From: Rhodomicrobium lacus
GTDB taxonomy: Bacteria > Pseudomonadota > Alphaproteobacteria > Rhizobiales > Rhodomicrobiaceae
Length of the DNA: 64,000 bases
Assembly (NCBI RefSeq): GCF_003992725.1
Contig: NZ_RZNF01000007.1
Location: forward strand, 372,001 to 436,000
Reading direction: 5' to 3'
The notes beneath the pieces are model-generated. The model did no database searches and was not told the DNA's origin. It was given only the letters and a program-made list of their open reading frames with translations. The position numbers were made by a program, and so were the translations under genes. Below, piece after piece: positions 54,739 to 63,073 of the stretch; within the stretch, counting starts at the first letter, position 1, and every line of letters starts with the position of its first letter.

Positions 54739-55560
54739 TCACTCGCGCACGGTGCGGCTTTCCTTGACGGCGAGCGGCGGTTCGTCAATCGCGGGCTCAA
54801 GGCCAAGCGCCTCAAGCTCACGGCGCGCTTCGAGACGCAAACGCTCCGACGCCGTTTCGATCTCGGTCTCAAGCCGCTGCATGAACTCCTGCTTCGGCAG
54901 TCCCGGCGGGATCGGATCGAGAAATTCCACCACGATCGTGCCGGGATAGCGCAGGAAGGAATGACGCGGCCAGAACATGCCGGAGTTGAGCGCCATGGGG
55001 CACACGGGCACTTTCAGATCCTGATAAAGAAAGATGATGCCGGGCTTGTAGTCTGGAGCGGCGCCCGGCTCGGCGCGCGTGCCCTCGGGAAAAATCACGA
55101 TCTCGCGGCCCTCGGCGGCGCGGCTCCGCGCTTCGCGCACCATCTGGCGCAACGCAGCCGGGCCAAGCTCTCGCTGGATCGGTATGAGTTCGAATTTCCG
55201 GCAGAAGCGCCCATAAAGCGGGATCGACAGCAGTTCCGCCTTCATTACGAGCGCCGGATCGCGCATGAGCGAAAGCGGCGCGAAGGTGTCCCATGTGGCC
55301 TGATGCTTGGCTGCTACGATACACGGCCCCGGAAGAAGCTTCTCTCGTCCGCGAACCTCCATTTTCGTGCCGCAGATCACCCGCAGCAGGCCCTGTGTGA
55401 CATCGCCATGGAGTTTCAGCGCCGCCATAGCCCACCGGCGGGGCACGATCGGCAGAAGCAGCCAGCTTCCAAGGATCAGGAAGACCGCCCAGGTGAGGTA
55501 GAGGATGGGAATGAAGAGCGCGGATCGAAAGAAGAGGAGGGCTTTAGCTGGCGCGCGCAT
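54739..55560 (-). CDS. plsC: 1-acyl-glycerol-3-phosphate acyltransferase
   Basis: Adds the second acyl chain to lysophosphatidic acid at the inner membrane. A membrane segment spans about 12-38. The HX4D catalytic motif is KHQATWDT (His86, Asp91) and the substrate motif is IVIFPEGTRAEPG (about 152-164). Length of 273 is normal. Its start overlaps the end of the upstream ydcF-like gene by 17 bases, so the pair is translated together. Confidence 0.93.
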   Translation of the reverse strand: MRAPAKALLFFRSALFIPILYLTWAVFLILGSWLLLPIVPRRWAMAALKLHGDVTQGLLRVICGTKMEVRGREKLLPGPCIVAAKHQATWDTFAPLSLMRDPALVMKAELLSIPLYGRFCRKFELIPIQRELGPAALRQMVREARSRAAEGREIVIFPEGTRAEPGAAPDYKPGIIFLYQDLKVPVCPMALNSGMFWPRHSFLRYPGTIVVEFLDPIPPGLPKQEFMQRLETEIETASERLRLEARRELEALGLEPAIDEPPLAVKESRTVRE

Positions 55561-56239
55561 TGATCAACTGTGGCTCGTGTTCGTTCCTGGCGGAGGCGTT
55601 GGAGATGGAGTTCGCGCCGTAGCGCGCCATCGCCGTGATATACTTCATGTACTCCTTCCAGAGAACCCACGCAGTGCGCGAATCGCGCCACCAGCGTTCG
55701 TCGAGGCGCGGCGCCCTGACCGGGTAAGGCACAAGCTCGACGTCCCGCATCGCCTGATGAAGTTCAATCAACGCGCGCGGCATGTGGTAAGTGGATGTGA
55801 CGACGATGATCGACCGGTATCCGCGTTTTCGTACCCAGTTCGTGGTCTCGGCCGCGTTGGCTTCGGTGTTGTGGGCATTGTCGATGTCGACGCAGCAGGA
55901 AAACAGCGACCAGCTTCGCGACCCGCGAGACGTAGTAAGGCTCATGATCTGCGGCGCGCGTGTCGTCTTGTGTACGCCCGAAATAAGGAGTCGGCGTGCC
56001 TTGCCCTCGGACAGAAGGCGCACGGCGGCGGCGATGCGCTCCTCGTCACCCGTGAGCGCGACGATGGCGTCTGCGTCCTTGAGCCTCGCCGACGGCATGA
56101 TGCTGACCGAATAGGCGAAGATAAAAAAGCCGCACATGATCGCGAAGGAAAAAAGAGCGGTTATGCGCACCGCACGCCGGAGGATCGCTCTGGGAGCGAG
56201 CAGATTACGCGGGCAAGTCTTGTCGCCGTCGGTGCTCAT
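55544..56239 (-). CDS. DUF218 (YdcF/SanA/ElyC-like) membrane protein
   Basis: A 231-residue protein with one N-terminal membrane helix (about 25-47) and a cytoplasmic or periplasmic alpha/beta domain: ADAIVALTGDEERIAAAVRLL, KARRLLISGVHK and the block YRSIIVVTSTYHMPRALIELH with the conserved His of DUF218. ElyC and SanA affect envelope integrity in E. coli; the enzymatic role is unknown. Located between ftsX and plsC on the same strand. Start ATG 56239. Confidence 0.87.
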   Translation of the reverse strand: MSTDGDKTCPRNLLAPRAILRRAVRITALFSFAIMCGFFIFAYSVSIMPSARLKDADAIVALTGDEERIAAAVRLLSEGKARRLLISGVHKTTRAPQIMSLTTSRGSRSWSLFSCCVDIDNAHNTEANAAETTNWVRKRGYRSIIVVTSTYHMPRALIELHQAMRDVELVPYPVRAPRLDERWWRDSRTAWVLWKEYMKYITAMARYGANSISNASARNEHEPQLINARAS

Positions 56240-56310
56240 TGCTCGGCCAATATAACGCCGACCTACGGAATTGCCTATATTTTTCGGACCGTGGTCCTCT
56301 GCCATTAACC

Positions 56311-57288
56311 CTAACTGTTCTGATGGTTGAGGATTCTGCGCACACCATAGCGCGAGGTGAGCTTGCAGATGAGCGCGACAGCCACAACCACGACCACCAG
56401 CACCGCGTATCCGCCGATGTCGAGCGTGCCCGCGCCGACGAGGCGGCGAATCTCGGCTGCCGATGTCGCGGACGTGCTGATCCCTTCCGTGATGTAAGGC
56501 AGGCAAAGGAACAGGAGACCCGCGAGGCCCGCGCCGAATATCCCCGCCTTCACGCCAACCTTGAGGAAATGTGTCTCGAATTGACGGGCGATAAATTTCT
56601 CTTCCGCGCCCACAAGGTTCAGCACGGACACGATCTCGCGGTTGGAAGCGAGGGCGCTCGTCGCGGCCGCCACGATCACCGCCGCTGTCGCCATCGCCAT
56701 CAGGAACAGCATGCCGATGCCGCCGATTTCGAGGAGTCTCGTCAGGCGGCGTATCTCATTGCGCCAAAGCCCATGGTCGTCGAGAAGCGCACCCGGAAAC
56801 TTCGATTCGAGCACAGTCTTCAGCGTGGCTATGTCCGGCGGGCTCGACGTGTCGATCTGCACCGCGATGAGCTTCGGGATCGCGAAGCTCTTCAGCACCT
56901 CGGAGCGGCCGATCCATGGCTCGACGAGCTTCAAGGATTGTTCCTGGGAGAACGGCGTGACGCGAGCGATGCCGTTCTGGTCCTTCAGGAACTGGACGAT
57001 TTCGGCGGTTCGGTCTTCTCCCGACGTGTCGGCGCGCGGCTGGATCTGAACGGTGATCTCGGCCGAGATGCGGTTCGTCCACACATTGGCGGCATTGAAG
57101 ACCACGTAGACGCCGCAAGCCGTGATCGAGGCGAGGAAGCCCATGATCGCGATCACCAGCGCGAGCGAGCGCCCCGTGACCGATCCCGGCGGCACGATGG
57201 GGGCGTTCGGCCGGGCATATTTGGGCTGAGCCTGCTTGCGTGCCTTGTACGGCACCGGAAGCGCGGACGCGGGTTCGACGGCACTCAT
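56311..57288 (-). CDS. ftsX: cell-division ABC transporter membrane subunit FtsX
   Basis: A 325-residue permease-like protein with four membrane helices (about 43-68, 195-220, 246-266 and 286-308) and the FtsX periplasmic domain between the first two. With FtsE it transmits division signals to peptidoglycan hydrolases. The start lies in a tandem array of three near-identical 16-17 base units that each contain ATGAGT; only the third copy reads into ftsX. There is no clear ribosome site before it. ftsE ends 43 bases upstream. Confidence 0.92.
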   Translation of the reverse strand: MSAVEPASALPVPYKARKQAQPKYARPNAPIVPPGSVTGRSLALVIAIMGFLASITACGVYVVFNAANVWTNRISAEITVQIQPRADTSGEDRTAEIVQFLKDQNGIARVTPFSQEQSLKLVEPWIGRSEVLKSFAIPKLIAVQIDTSSPPDIATLKTVLESKFPGALLDDHGLWRNEIRRLTRLLEIGGIGMLFLMAMATAAVIVAAATSALASNREIVSVLNLVGAEEKFIARQFETHFLKVGVKAGIFGAGLAGLLFLCLPYITEGISTSATSAAEIRRLVGAGTLDIGGYAVLVVVVVAVALICKLTSRYGVRRILNHQNS

Positions 57289-57321
57289 GATTCAACGGTA
57301 CTCATGATTCGACGTACTCAT
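57283..57321 (-). repeat. triplicated ftsX start region
   Basis: On the minus strand three units follow one another: ATGAGTACGTCGAATC (from 57321), ATGAGTACCGTTGAATC (from 57305) and ATGAGTGCCGTCGAACC (from 57288, the real start). The first two open 9- and 6-codon frames that stop before or just inside ftsX. Confidence 0.8.
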
Positions 57322-57331
57322 GGCCACATCG

Positions 57332-58009
57332 CTACTCGTGCATTTCCAACCGGCCGTTCTCAAGCTGCATGCGCGCCGCCGGGAACTGCGACATGAGCTG
57401 ATAATCGTGGGTCGCGATGATGATCGACGTGCCTAGTCGGTTCAACTCGATGAACAGGCGAAGAAGGCGGCGCGCCATCTGAGGGTCGACGTTGCCGGTC
57501 GGCTCGTCGGCGAGGAGAAGTTCAGGCTTCGCGATCACCGCCCGCGCGATGGCCGCGCGCTGCTTCTCACCGCCCGATAAAACCGCCGGAAAGGCATGCA
57601 TGCGGTCGCCGAGGCCCACCCAGCGCAAAAGCTCTGTCACATCGTCCTGATAGTCGCTCTGCTTGCGGCCCATCACGCGAAGCGGGAGCGCCACATTCTC
57701 CCACGTGGTCAGATGGTCCAGCAGGCGGAAGTCCTGAAAGACGATGCCGATGCGCCGCCTGAGGTCCGCGCGCTGACTCGTCGTATTCTTGGCGATATTT
57801 CGTCCGAAAAGATAGACGAGGCCGCGCGTTGGCCTGAGCGACATGAACAGCATGCGCAGAAGCGTCGTCTTTCCCGCGCCGGACGCTCCGGTGAGGAAGT
57901 GAAACGAGCCGGGATGCAGGTGAAAATTTACGTCGCGCAGGACTTCCTGGCCAGCCCCGTAACGGAGACCGACATTCTCGAATCGAATAAGAGCATGACC
58001 GGTATTCAC
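57332..58009 (-). CDS. ftsE: cell-division ABC transporter ATP-binding subunit FtsE
   Basis: A 225-residue ABC ATPase. Walker [13 protein letters not shown] (41-52), signature [14 protein letters not shown] (near 139) and Walker [13 protein letters not shown] are intact, with the H-loop in IIIATHDY. Partner of FtsX. Upstream, a divergent 118-base region carries the promoters for this cluster and the zinc-ribbon gene. Confidence 0.95.
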   Translation of the reverse strand: MNTGHALIRFENVGLRYGAGQEVLRDVNFHLHPGSFHFLTGASGAGKTTLLRMLFMSLRPTRGLVYLFGRNIAKNTTSQRADLRRRIGIVFQDFRLLDHLTTWENVALPLRVMGRKQSDYQDDVTELLRWVGLGDRMHAFPAVLSGGEKQRAAIARAVIAKPELLLADEPTGNVDPQMARRLLRLFIELNRLGTSIIIATHDYQLMSQFPAARMQLENGRLEMHE

Positions 58010-58127
58010 AACCTCAACCCTGCTGTTCGCTCCCGAGGCGATTTATGATAAGCCCGAGGCGATCTAGCAATGGATTTCGACAAAGCCGAGACGGCGGTAG
58101 CGGAAAACGAAGAACAGAGTTGATCCG

Positions 58128-60002
58128 ATGATCATCGAATGCCCGGCATGCACGACGCGCTATGAAATCAAGGCCACGCTGCCGCCGGAAGGCCGCTCCG
58201 TCCGTTGTGCCAAATGCGGCACGGTCTGGCGCGCACTGCCCGACGTTGCTGATGAGCCTCAGGACAGTCAGCCGCAGGAGATCGAAGCCGCAACGCGGCA
58301 GCACGCCTTAGAGGAAGAGTCCGCCGTGTCCGAGGTTGAACGTCAGAAGCGCGACCTTGCCGCGGAACTTCGGCGGCAATGGGGTGCCGACGCAATTCCG
58401 AAGGCCGAGAGCGACGAAGCGGGGACGGATGCCGTCGGCGTCGCATCCGCGAGTCATGTCGCTGATGAGCCTGTGCATGCCGACGAGAATGCGCCCGGAT
58501 CGCGTTTCGCCTCGTTCAACGAAGAATGGCGCCGCGATGACGCCGATTTTCACCACGAAACCGCCCCTGTCGCCGGAGCGGAGACGAATGTCGGCGCCGC
58601 AGCCTCGCCGAAAGACGAGCAGATTGCACGGGAGCTTTCCATTGAAGAGCCCGTTGCGGAGCCGTTTGCCGGTGGCGAGGCCGGCAGCGAACAGTCCGCC
58701 CCGCGCGAAGATGGAAAGGTGAGCTGGTTCGGCAGCTTCCGCCGTCGCCGCAAGCAAAAGGAAACCGAAGCCTCCGCGGCGGGCGAAGAGGCGGCAGCTT
58801 CGCCCCAGATCGCCGAAACGATCCCGTTTCCTCGTCAGCAGCACGGCGCGGACGCAGCCGCTCCTGATGCCGGCCCCGATCTACGCACGCTGGAAGAGGC
58901 GCGCGAAGCGGTTCGTGGGGTGTTTTCGAGCCTCGGTGACGGTCGCCCGTCCCTTCCTGGCCATAGCTTCGCCTCGCCCATGACCGCGCCCGTCAGCGAG
59001 ACGGGGCGCGACATCCCCCCGGCCGGAGCGCGCGCGCTTTTTCGGGGCGAGGCTGAAAGCGGTCACGATGAGGGCGCGCCCGCAAGCCACGCTTCCGGTG
59101 AGCAGCGAGACGCCAAGTATGATCGCACCCTGTGGCGCGTTCCCGAAGACGAGAACGCAGAGGAGGGCGCTTCGACGGATGCCGGGCGCTCCGATTCCAC
59201 CGTCGACCCGCGTTGGCACCCGAGCCTGGAGCAAGCCGCGACGCCGGGCGATCCCGACGCCGCGCTGCGAAAAGCGATGCAGTCGCAATACTCGGATGCT
59301 TCCGAAGACAAGGAACTTGCCGACGAGTTGGAAAGCCATCTCCGCGCCGCGTCGGGACCACGTCAGGAAGGGCGTCTCGAAGACGATCTTCAGGGCGATC
59401 TCGCGGCCATCTGGAAGCGCCCGCAGGTACGCGCGCCGGTCGTTCCGGCCGAGGATTCCGCGCCTCTGGCCGATGACGCCGATGAGGCCGGTTTCGATCC
59501 CCGCCTTGCTCGCGAAATCGAGGCGACGCAGGAGTCGTCAGGCGTGCCACGCCGCGGCGTCGGCAGCCTTGCCGTTGCGGCGGGGTGGGGCCTCTTTTTG
59601 ACCGTGGCTGCCGGGCTTGTGGTCGGCTTGCTGGCTTTTCGCGATATCGTCGCCTTCTCGGCGCCGGGCCTTGCGCCGCTCTACAGCGCCTTAGGAATGC
59701 CCGTCACGGTGCAGCCGCTCACGTTCGATACCGTCACTTACAAATGGACGATTACGGACGGCAAGCCTACCCTTCTCGTCAGCGGAGCCATTTACAACAC
59801 ATCGAAACGCAAGGTGAAAGTGCCCGATTTCACGATCACGATCAGGGATCGCGATCCGGCGCTCGACCGCGAATATTCCGCCGCGCTGCGAAGCGGAGCA
59901 ACCAAGATCAGGTCGAGGCAGCGCGAAGATTTCGATATCGAACTGGTTTCGCCCAGCCCAACCCTGTCGTCCATCGAACTCGCGCTCAAGAAAGTCCGTT
60001 AG
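58128..60002 (+). CDS. zinc-ribbon membrane protein with DUF3426-like C-terminus
   Basis: A 624-residue protein with an MJ0042-type zinc ribbon at the very N-terminus (Cys5, Cys8, Cys27, Cys30: IECPACTTRYEI...VRCAKCGTVW), a very long, acidic, Ala/Glu/Pro-rich disordered middle (about 45-475), one membrane helix (about 482-505) and a C-terminal beta domain (TYKWTITDGKPTLLVSGAIYNTS...) like DUF3426. The linker is longer than in most homologues. Function unknown; proximity to ftsEX and zapE hints at division or polar roles, but that is speculation. zapE starts 6 bases after its stop. Confidence 0.8.
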   Translation: MIIECPACTTRYEIKATLPPEGRSVRCAKCGTVWRALPDVADEPQDSQPQEIEAATRQHALEEESAVSEVERQKRDLAAELRRQWGADAIPKAESDEAGTDAVGVASASHVADEPVHADENAPGSRFASFNEEWRRDDADFHHETAPVAGAETNVGAAASPKDEQIARELSIEEPVAEPFAGGEAGSEQSAPREDGKVSWFGSFRRRRKQKETEASAAGEEAAASPQIAETIPFPRQQHGADAAAPDAGPDLRTLEEAREAVRGVFSSLGDGRPSLPGHSFASPMTAPVSETGRDIPPAGARALFRGEAESGHDEGAPASHASGEQRDAKYDRTLWRVPEDENAEEGASTDAGRSDSTVDPRWHPSLEQAATPGDPDAALRKAMQSQYSDASEDKELADELESHLRAASGPRQEGRLEDDLQGDLAAIWKRPQVRAPVVPAEDSAPLADDADEAGFDPRLAREIEATQESSGVPRRGVGSLAVAAGWGLFLTVAAGLVVGLLAFRDIVAFSAPGLAPLYSALGMPVTVQPLTFDTVTYKWTITDGKPTLLVSGAIYNTSKRKVKVPDFTITIRDRDPALDREYSAALRSGATKIRSRQREDFDIELVSPSPTLSSIELALKKVR

Positions 60003-60008
60003 CCAATA

Positions 60009-61133
60009 ATGACAGCCGGTCTCCTGGAACGTTACCGTCGCCTTCTGGCCGACGGCAAGATTTCGCCTGACCCCGCGCAGGCGCTCGCCGTCGAAAAACT
60101 GCAAATCCTAACAAACCGGCTCGCGCTTTATGTTGCGCCAGCGAAGACGGACTTCTTCTCCTTCTTCACGCGCAAGCGGGGCGAGGTGCCGAAAGGGCTC
60201 TACGTCTACGGCGCGGTCGGCCGCGGCAAGACGATGCTCATGGATCTGTTCTTTCAGGAAGCGCCGGTCGAGAAGAAGCGTCGGGCGCATTTCCATGAAT
60301 TCATGGCCGATGTTCACGCCGCGCTGACCGTTGCGCGGCGCGAGGCGAAAGACGACCCTATCGTGTCCGTGGCGAAGTCGATCGCGGCGGGGGCGCGGCT
60401 TCTGTGCCTCGACGAGCTGTTCGTGACCGACATCGCCGACGCGACCATCGTAAGTCGCCTGTTCGCCACGCTGTTCGATGCCGGAACGGTTGTCGTCTTC
60501 ACCTCGAATGCGCACCCGACGCAGCTTTACAAGAACGGGCGCAACCGCGACCAGTTCGTGCCGTTCATCCATCTGATCGAAAACACGCTGGAAGTGCTGC
60601 AACTCGAGTCCGCGCAGGATTACCGCCTGCAGCACCTCACTCACGGCGCGCTGTATTTCTCGCCCGCCGATGCCTCCGCCAAGGCCGCGATGGATGAGCT
60701 TTGGAAGAAGCTCACCTTCGGCGAACCCTGCGCGCCGGAAGTCATCCCTGTGCTTGGCCGCGAGCTTCACGTGCCCCGCGCATGCCTCGGCGCGGCGCGG
60801 TTCACCTTCGCGGAGCTGTTCGAGCAGCCGACTGCCGCCGCCGACTATCTGGCGCTCGTCCGCCACTATCACACGATCTTCGTGGATGGAATCCCGGTTC
60901 TGACCCCTGCCGACCGCAACGCCGCGCGCCGTTTCATCACGTTCATCGACTCGCTCTACGACGCGCGCACGGGCTTCGTCGCTTCCGCGGATGCGCAGCC
61001 CGACGATCTCTACAAGGCGGGCGACGGCTCGGAGCTTTTCGAGCGCACGGCGTCGCGTCTCATCGAGATGCGCTCGCCCGACTATTTCACGAAGGCGGCG
61101 GCGAGCCGGGAAGCGGATGCGCCGGAAGGATAG
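60009..61133 (+). CDS. zapE: cell-division ATPase ZapE (AFG1 family)
   Basis: A 374-residue AAA-type ATPase that in E. coli associates with the Z-ring and is needed under low oxygen. P-loop GAVGRGKTMLMD (68-79), Walker B LLCLDELFVTDIADA, arginine-rich sensor region (FTSNAHPTQLYKNGRNRD) are visible. The spacing to the zinc-ribbon gene (6 bases) implies co-transcription. It converges on the soxYZ-like gene. Confidence 0.92.
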   Translation: MTAGLLERYRRLLADGKISPDPAQALAVEKLQILTNRLALYVAPAKTDFFSFFTRKRGEVPKGLYVYGAVGRGKTMLMDLFFQEAPVEKKRRAHFHEFMADVHAALTVARREAKDDPIVSVAKSIAAGARLLCLDELFVTDIADATIVSRLFATLFDAGTVVVFTSNAHPTQLYKNGRNRDQFVPFIHLIENTLEVLQLESAQDYRLQHLTHGALYFSPADASAKAAMDELWKKLTFGEPCAPEVIPVLGRELHVPRACLGAARFTFAELFEQPTAAADYLALVRHYHTIFVDGIPVLTPADRNAARRFITFIDSLYDARTGFVASADAQPDDLYKAGDGSELFERTASRLIEMRSPDYFTKAAASREADAPEG

Positions 61134-61151
61134 ATGCCCGCCGGATCGCCG

Positions 61152-61967
61152 CTACGAAACGAGAATCGCGACGCTTTTCTCGGCGGTGGTTCCCGTGTCC
61201 TCGGTCCAGCGCAGTGCCAGCGTTCCGCTGGCCGGCGGCGTCAGGAAAAAGCGTAAGTAGGGGTTGGCCGCCAACGAGCGATGGAATTCCACCGTCAGCA
61301 CGCGGTGGCCGTCGAGGGTGGCATCGAGCCGCTCGACGAGACGCTTCGGCAGCACGCGCCCGCTCGCATCCTTTCGCAGCCCGGTCTCCTGGGGATGGCT
61401 GATGATGGTCAGCACTTCCCCGGGCTTGCCCGGCGTGAATATTTTCGGCACGCGTACGCGGGTTTCCAGCAGGGATTCGCTGTAATCGGCGTCGATGACC
61501 ATCAGGCAGCCCGAAGCGGTAATGCGCACATCGCGTTCGGCGACGAGCACGGCACCCGAGGCGAGGCGCGCGACCGCGATCACGGTCTGGCTTTCGTTGA
61601 GGCGGATGCGTGTCGCGATCTCGCCGCGTCCCGTGAGGGCCGTCAGCCGGAGCGTGGCCACGAGCGGGTAGGGGTTCGAGGGCGCGAACAGGTCGAGCGT
61701 CTCGATGAAGTCGTCCGGCGCAAGCGTTTCGGGGCGGATCAGCACCGGCACCGACGCCCCGTTTTCCGAGAGCAGCGGCACATCGAGGGCGAGGCCGTCG
61801 AGCGAGGGCGTGGCGTCTCCCACGGCGGCGCGCGCACCTTCGAGCCGAGACCATGCCCCGCGAGCGCAGGCGCGTTCAGGGCCAATCGCCCACGCGACAG
61901 CGGATACGGCTGTCACCATGAGTAACGACCGACGCCTCATCCTCGGTCTCGTCAGCGCATCATTCAT
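61152..61967 (-). CDS. SoxY-SoxZ fusion, sulfur-compound carrier
   Basis: A 271-residue protein with a Tat-type signal (RMRRRSLLMV). Residues about 45-155 read as SoxY and 165-270 as SoxZ (VRVPKIFTPGKPGEVLTIIS, ANPYLRFFLTPPASGTLALRW). In two-subunit SoxYZ, SoxY ends in a mobile GGCGG arm whose Cys carries the sulfur substrate. Here the only candidate is Cys154 in TASGCLMV, internal and lacking the glycines. This is the architecture of the quinoprotein-associated SoxYZ-like carriers. Last gene of fccB-yedE-soxYZ, 21 bases after yedE, with GGAGG six bases before its ATG. Confidence 0.85.
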   Translation of the reverse strand: MNDALTRPRMRRRSLLMVTAVSAVAWAIGPERACARGAWSRLEGARAAVGDATPSLDGLALDVPLLSENGASVPVLIRPETLAPDDFIETLDLFAPSNPYPLVATLRLTALTGRGEIATRIRLNESQTVIAVARLASGAVLVAERDVRITASGCLMVIDADYSESLLETRVRVPKIFTPGKPGEVLTIISHPQETGLRKDASGRVLPKRLVERLDATLDGHRVLTVEFHRSLAANPYLRFFLTPPASGTLALRWTEDTGTTAEKSVAILVS

Positions 61968-61988
61968 CCTCGCCTCCCCGGGAAAATT

Positions 61989-63047
61989 TCATGGCTTCAC
62001 CGGCGCAAGGTGCAACGGGCCGTGCAGACCGAGAGCGGCCCCGCCAAGGATGCTCGCCGCCGCGATAAAGGATGCGAGCGAGAGCGTGGAGAGGCCCGTC
62101 AGTCCGTGGCCGATGGAGCAGCCCAGCGCCAGCGCGCCGCCCGCGCCCATGAGCACCCCGCCCGCGATATAACGCAGCATGGATCGCGGAGAGGTAAAGC
62201 TTTCGAGCTGGACCCGACGCCGCGCGAGCGCGGTCGCCAGCGAGCCGACGAAAACCCCTGTCACGACGCATACGCCGAACGACGCCTTGATGCCGGTCGC
62301 GAGCATGGAATACTGGATCGTGTCGCCGATGGGACCGATGAAGGTCAACGAGGTCAGCGGCGCCGGATTGAAGTCGTCGTCGCCCAGATAGCCGGTCACG
62401 AACCAGCCGAGCGGGATAAGCGCGCCGATCACGAGCGCGGCGACAATCTGAGTTGCATCGCGACGGAAGGGCCGGTGGCTGAAGGCGAAGGGTGTGAGCA
62501 CCGCTGCCAGCAAGCCCACGACGAGCCACCGTGCTGGCTCTTTCTCAAGCCATAGCATGCCGGCGAGCCCCGACAATGTCGGCGGAGATACGCCCGGCGC
62601 GACGGTTATGGCGCTCGCGGCGGCAACGCGCAGCGGCGCGATCAGCCCCGTCAGCGTCATATGCGCCGCGATGCCAATGCAGAGGAGCACGACGAACGAC
62701 CGCAGGTTGCCGCCCCCGAGAAGAACGAGGGAGCGCGCGCCGCAGCCGTTCGCCATGACCATTCCATATCCGAACAGAACCCCGCCCGACACCAGCGTGA
62801 CGAGCGAGAGCGTCGGCTGTGCGTATGCCGACCGGGCAAGCGAGACGTAGCCCGCCGCGTCCAGTAACTGGCTGAGGACGACGGCTACGGCGAGAGCGAG
62901 AGCGAATGCACGAATTTTCCGCCCGTCGCCCCCGGACCACCAGCCGCGCAGTCCGCTCAGAAGGCAAAAGCCACTCACCTGTCCGGCGACGCCGAAGGCG
63001 GTTCCGATGAGGAAGGCCGCCCACGGCAAGAGTTCGACAGCGGTCAA
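61989..63047 (-). CDS. YeeE/YedE-family sulfur-compound transporter
   Basis: A 352-residue membrane protein with about ten hydrophobic segments. It has the paired conserved cysteine motifs of the TsuA-type thiosulfate uptake channels: GQVSGFCLLSG near the N-terminus, MANGCGARSLVLLG and ALGCSIGHGLTGLS. Start is TTG 63047 with GGAGG five bases upstream, and the ribosome site lies inside a hairpin spanning the fccB stop. Its place between a sulfide dehydrogenase and a SoxYZ carrier supports a role in moving sulfur compounds across the inner membrane. Confidence 0.85.
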   Translation of the reverse strand: MTAVELLPWAAFLIGTAFGVAGQVSGFCLLSGLRGWWSGGDGRKIRAFALALAVAVVLSQLLDAAGYVSLARSAYAQPTLSLVTLVSGGVLFGYGMVMANGCGARSLVLLGGGNLRSFVVLLCIGIAAHMTLTGLIAPLRVAAASAITVAPGVSPPTLSGLAGMLWLEKEPARWLVVGLLAAVLTPFAFSHRPFRRDATQIVAALVIGALIPLGWFVTGYLGDDDFNPAPLTSLTFIGPIGDTIQYSMLATGIKASFGVCVVTGVFVGSLATALARRRVQLESFTSPRSMLRYIAGGVLMGAGGALALGCSIGHGLTGLSTLSLASFIAAASILGGAALGLHGPLHLAPVKP

Positions 63048-63073
63048 GACCGCCTCCGTTGTTCTAGGCGGTC
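63048..63073 (-). promoter_or_regulatory. coupling hairpin between fccB stop and yedE start
   Basis: Perfect 8-base stem GACCGCCT / AGGCGGTC with a 10-base loop. The first arm overlaps the fccB TGA; the second includes part of the GGAGG ribosome site and touches the TTG start of yedE. Ribosomes ending fccB would melt it. Confidence 0.6.
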
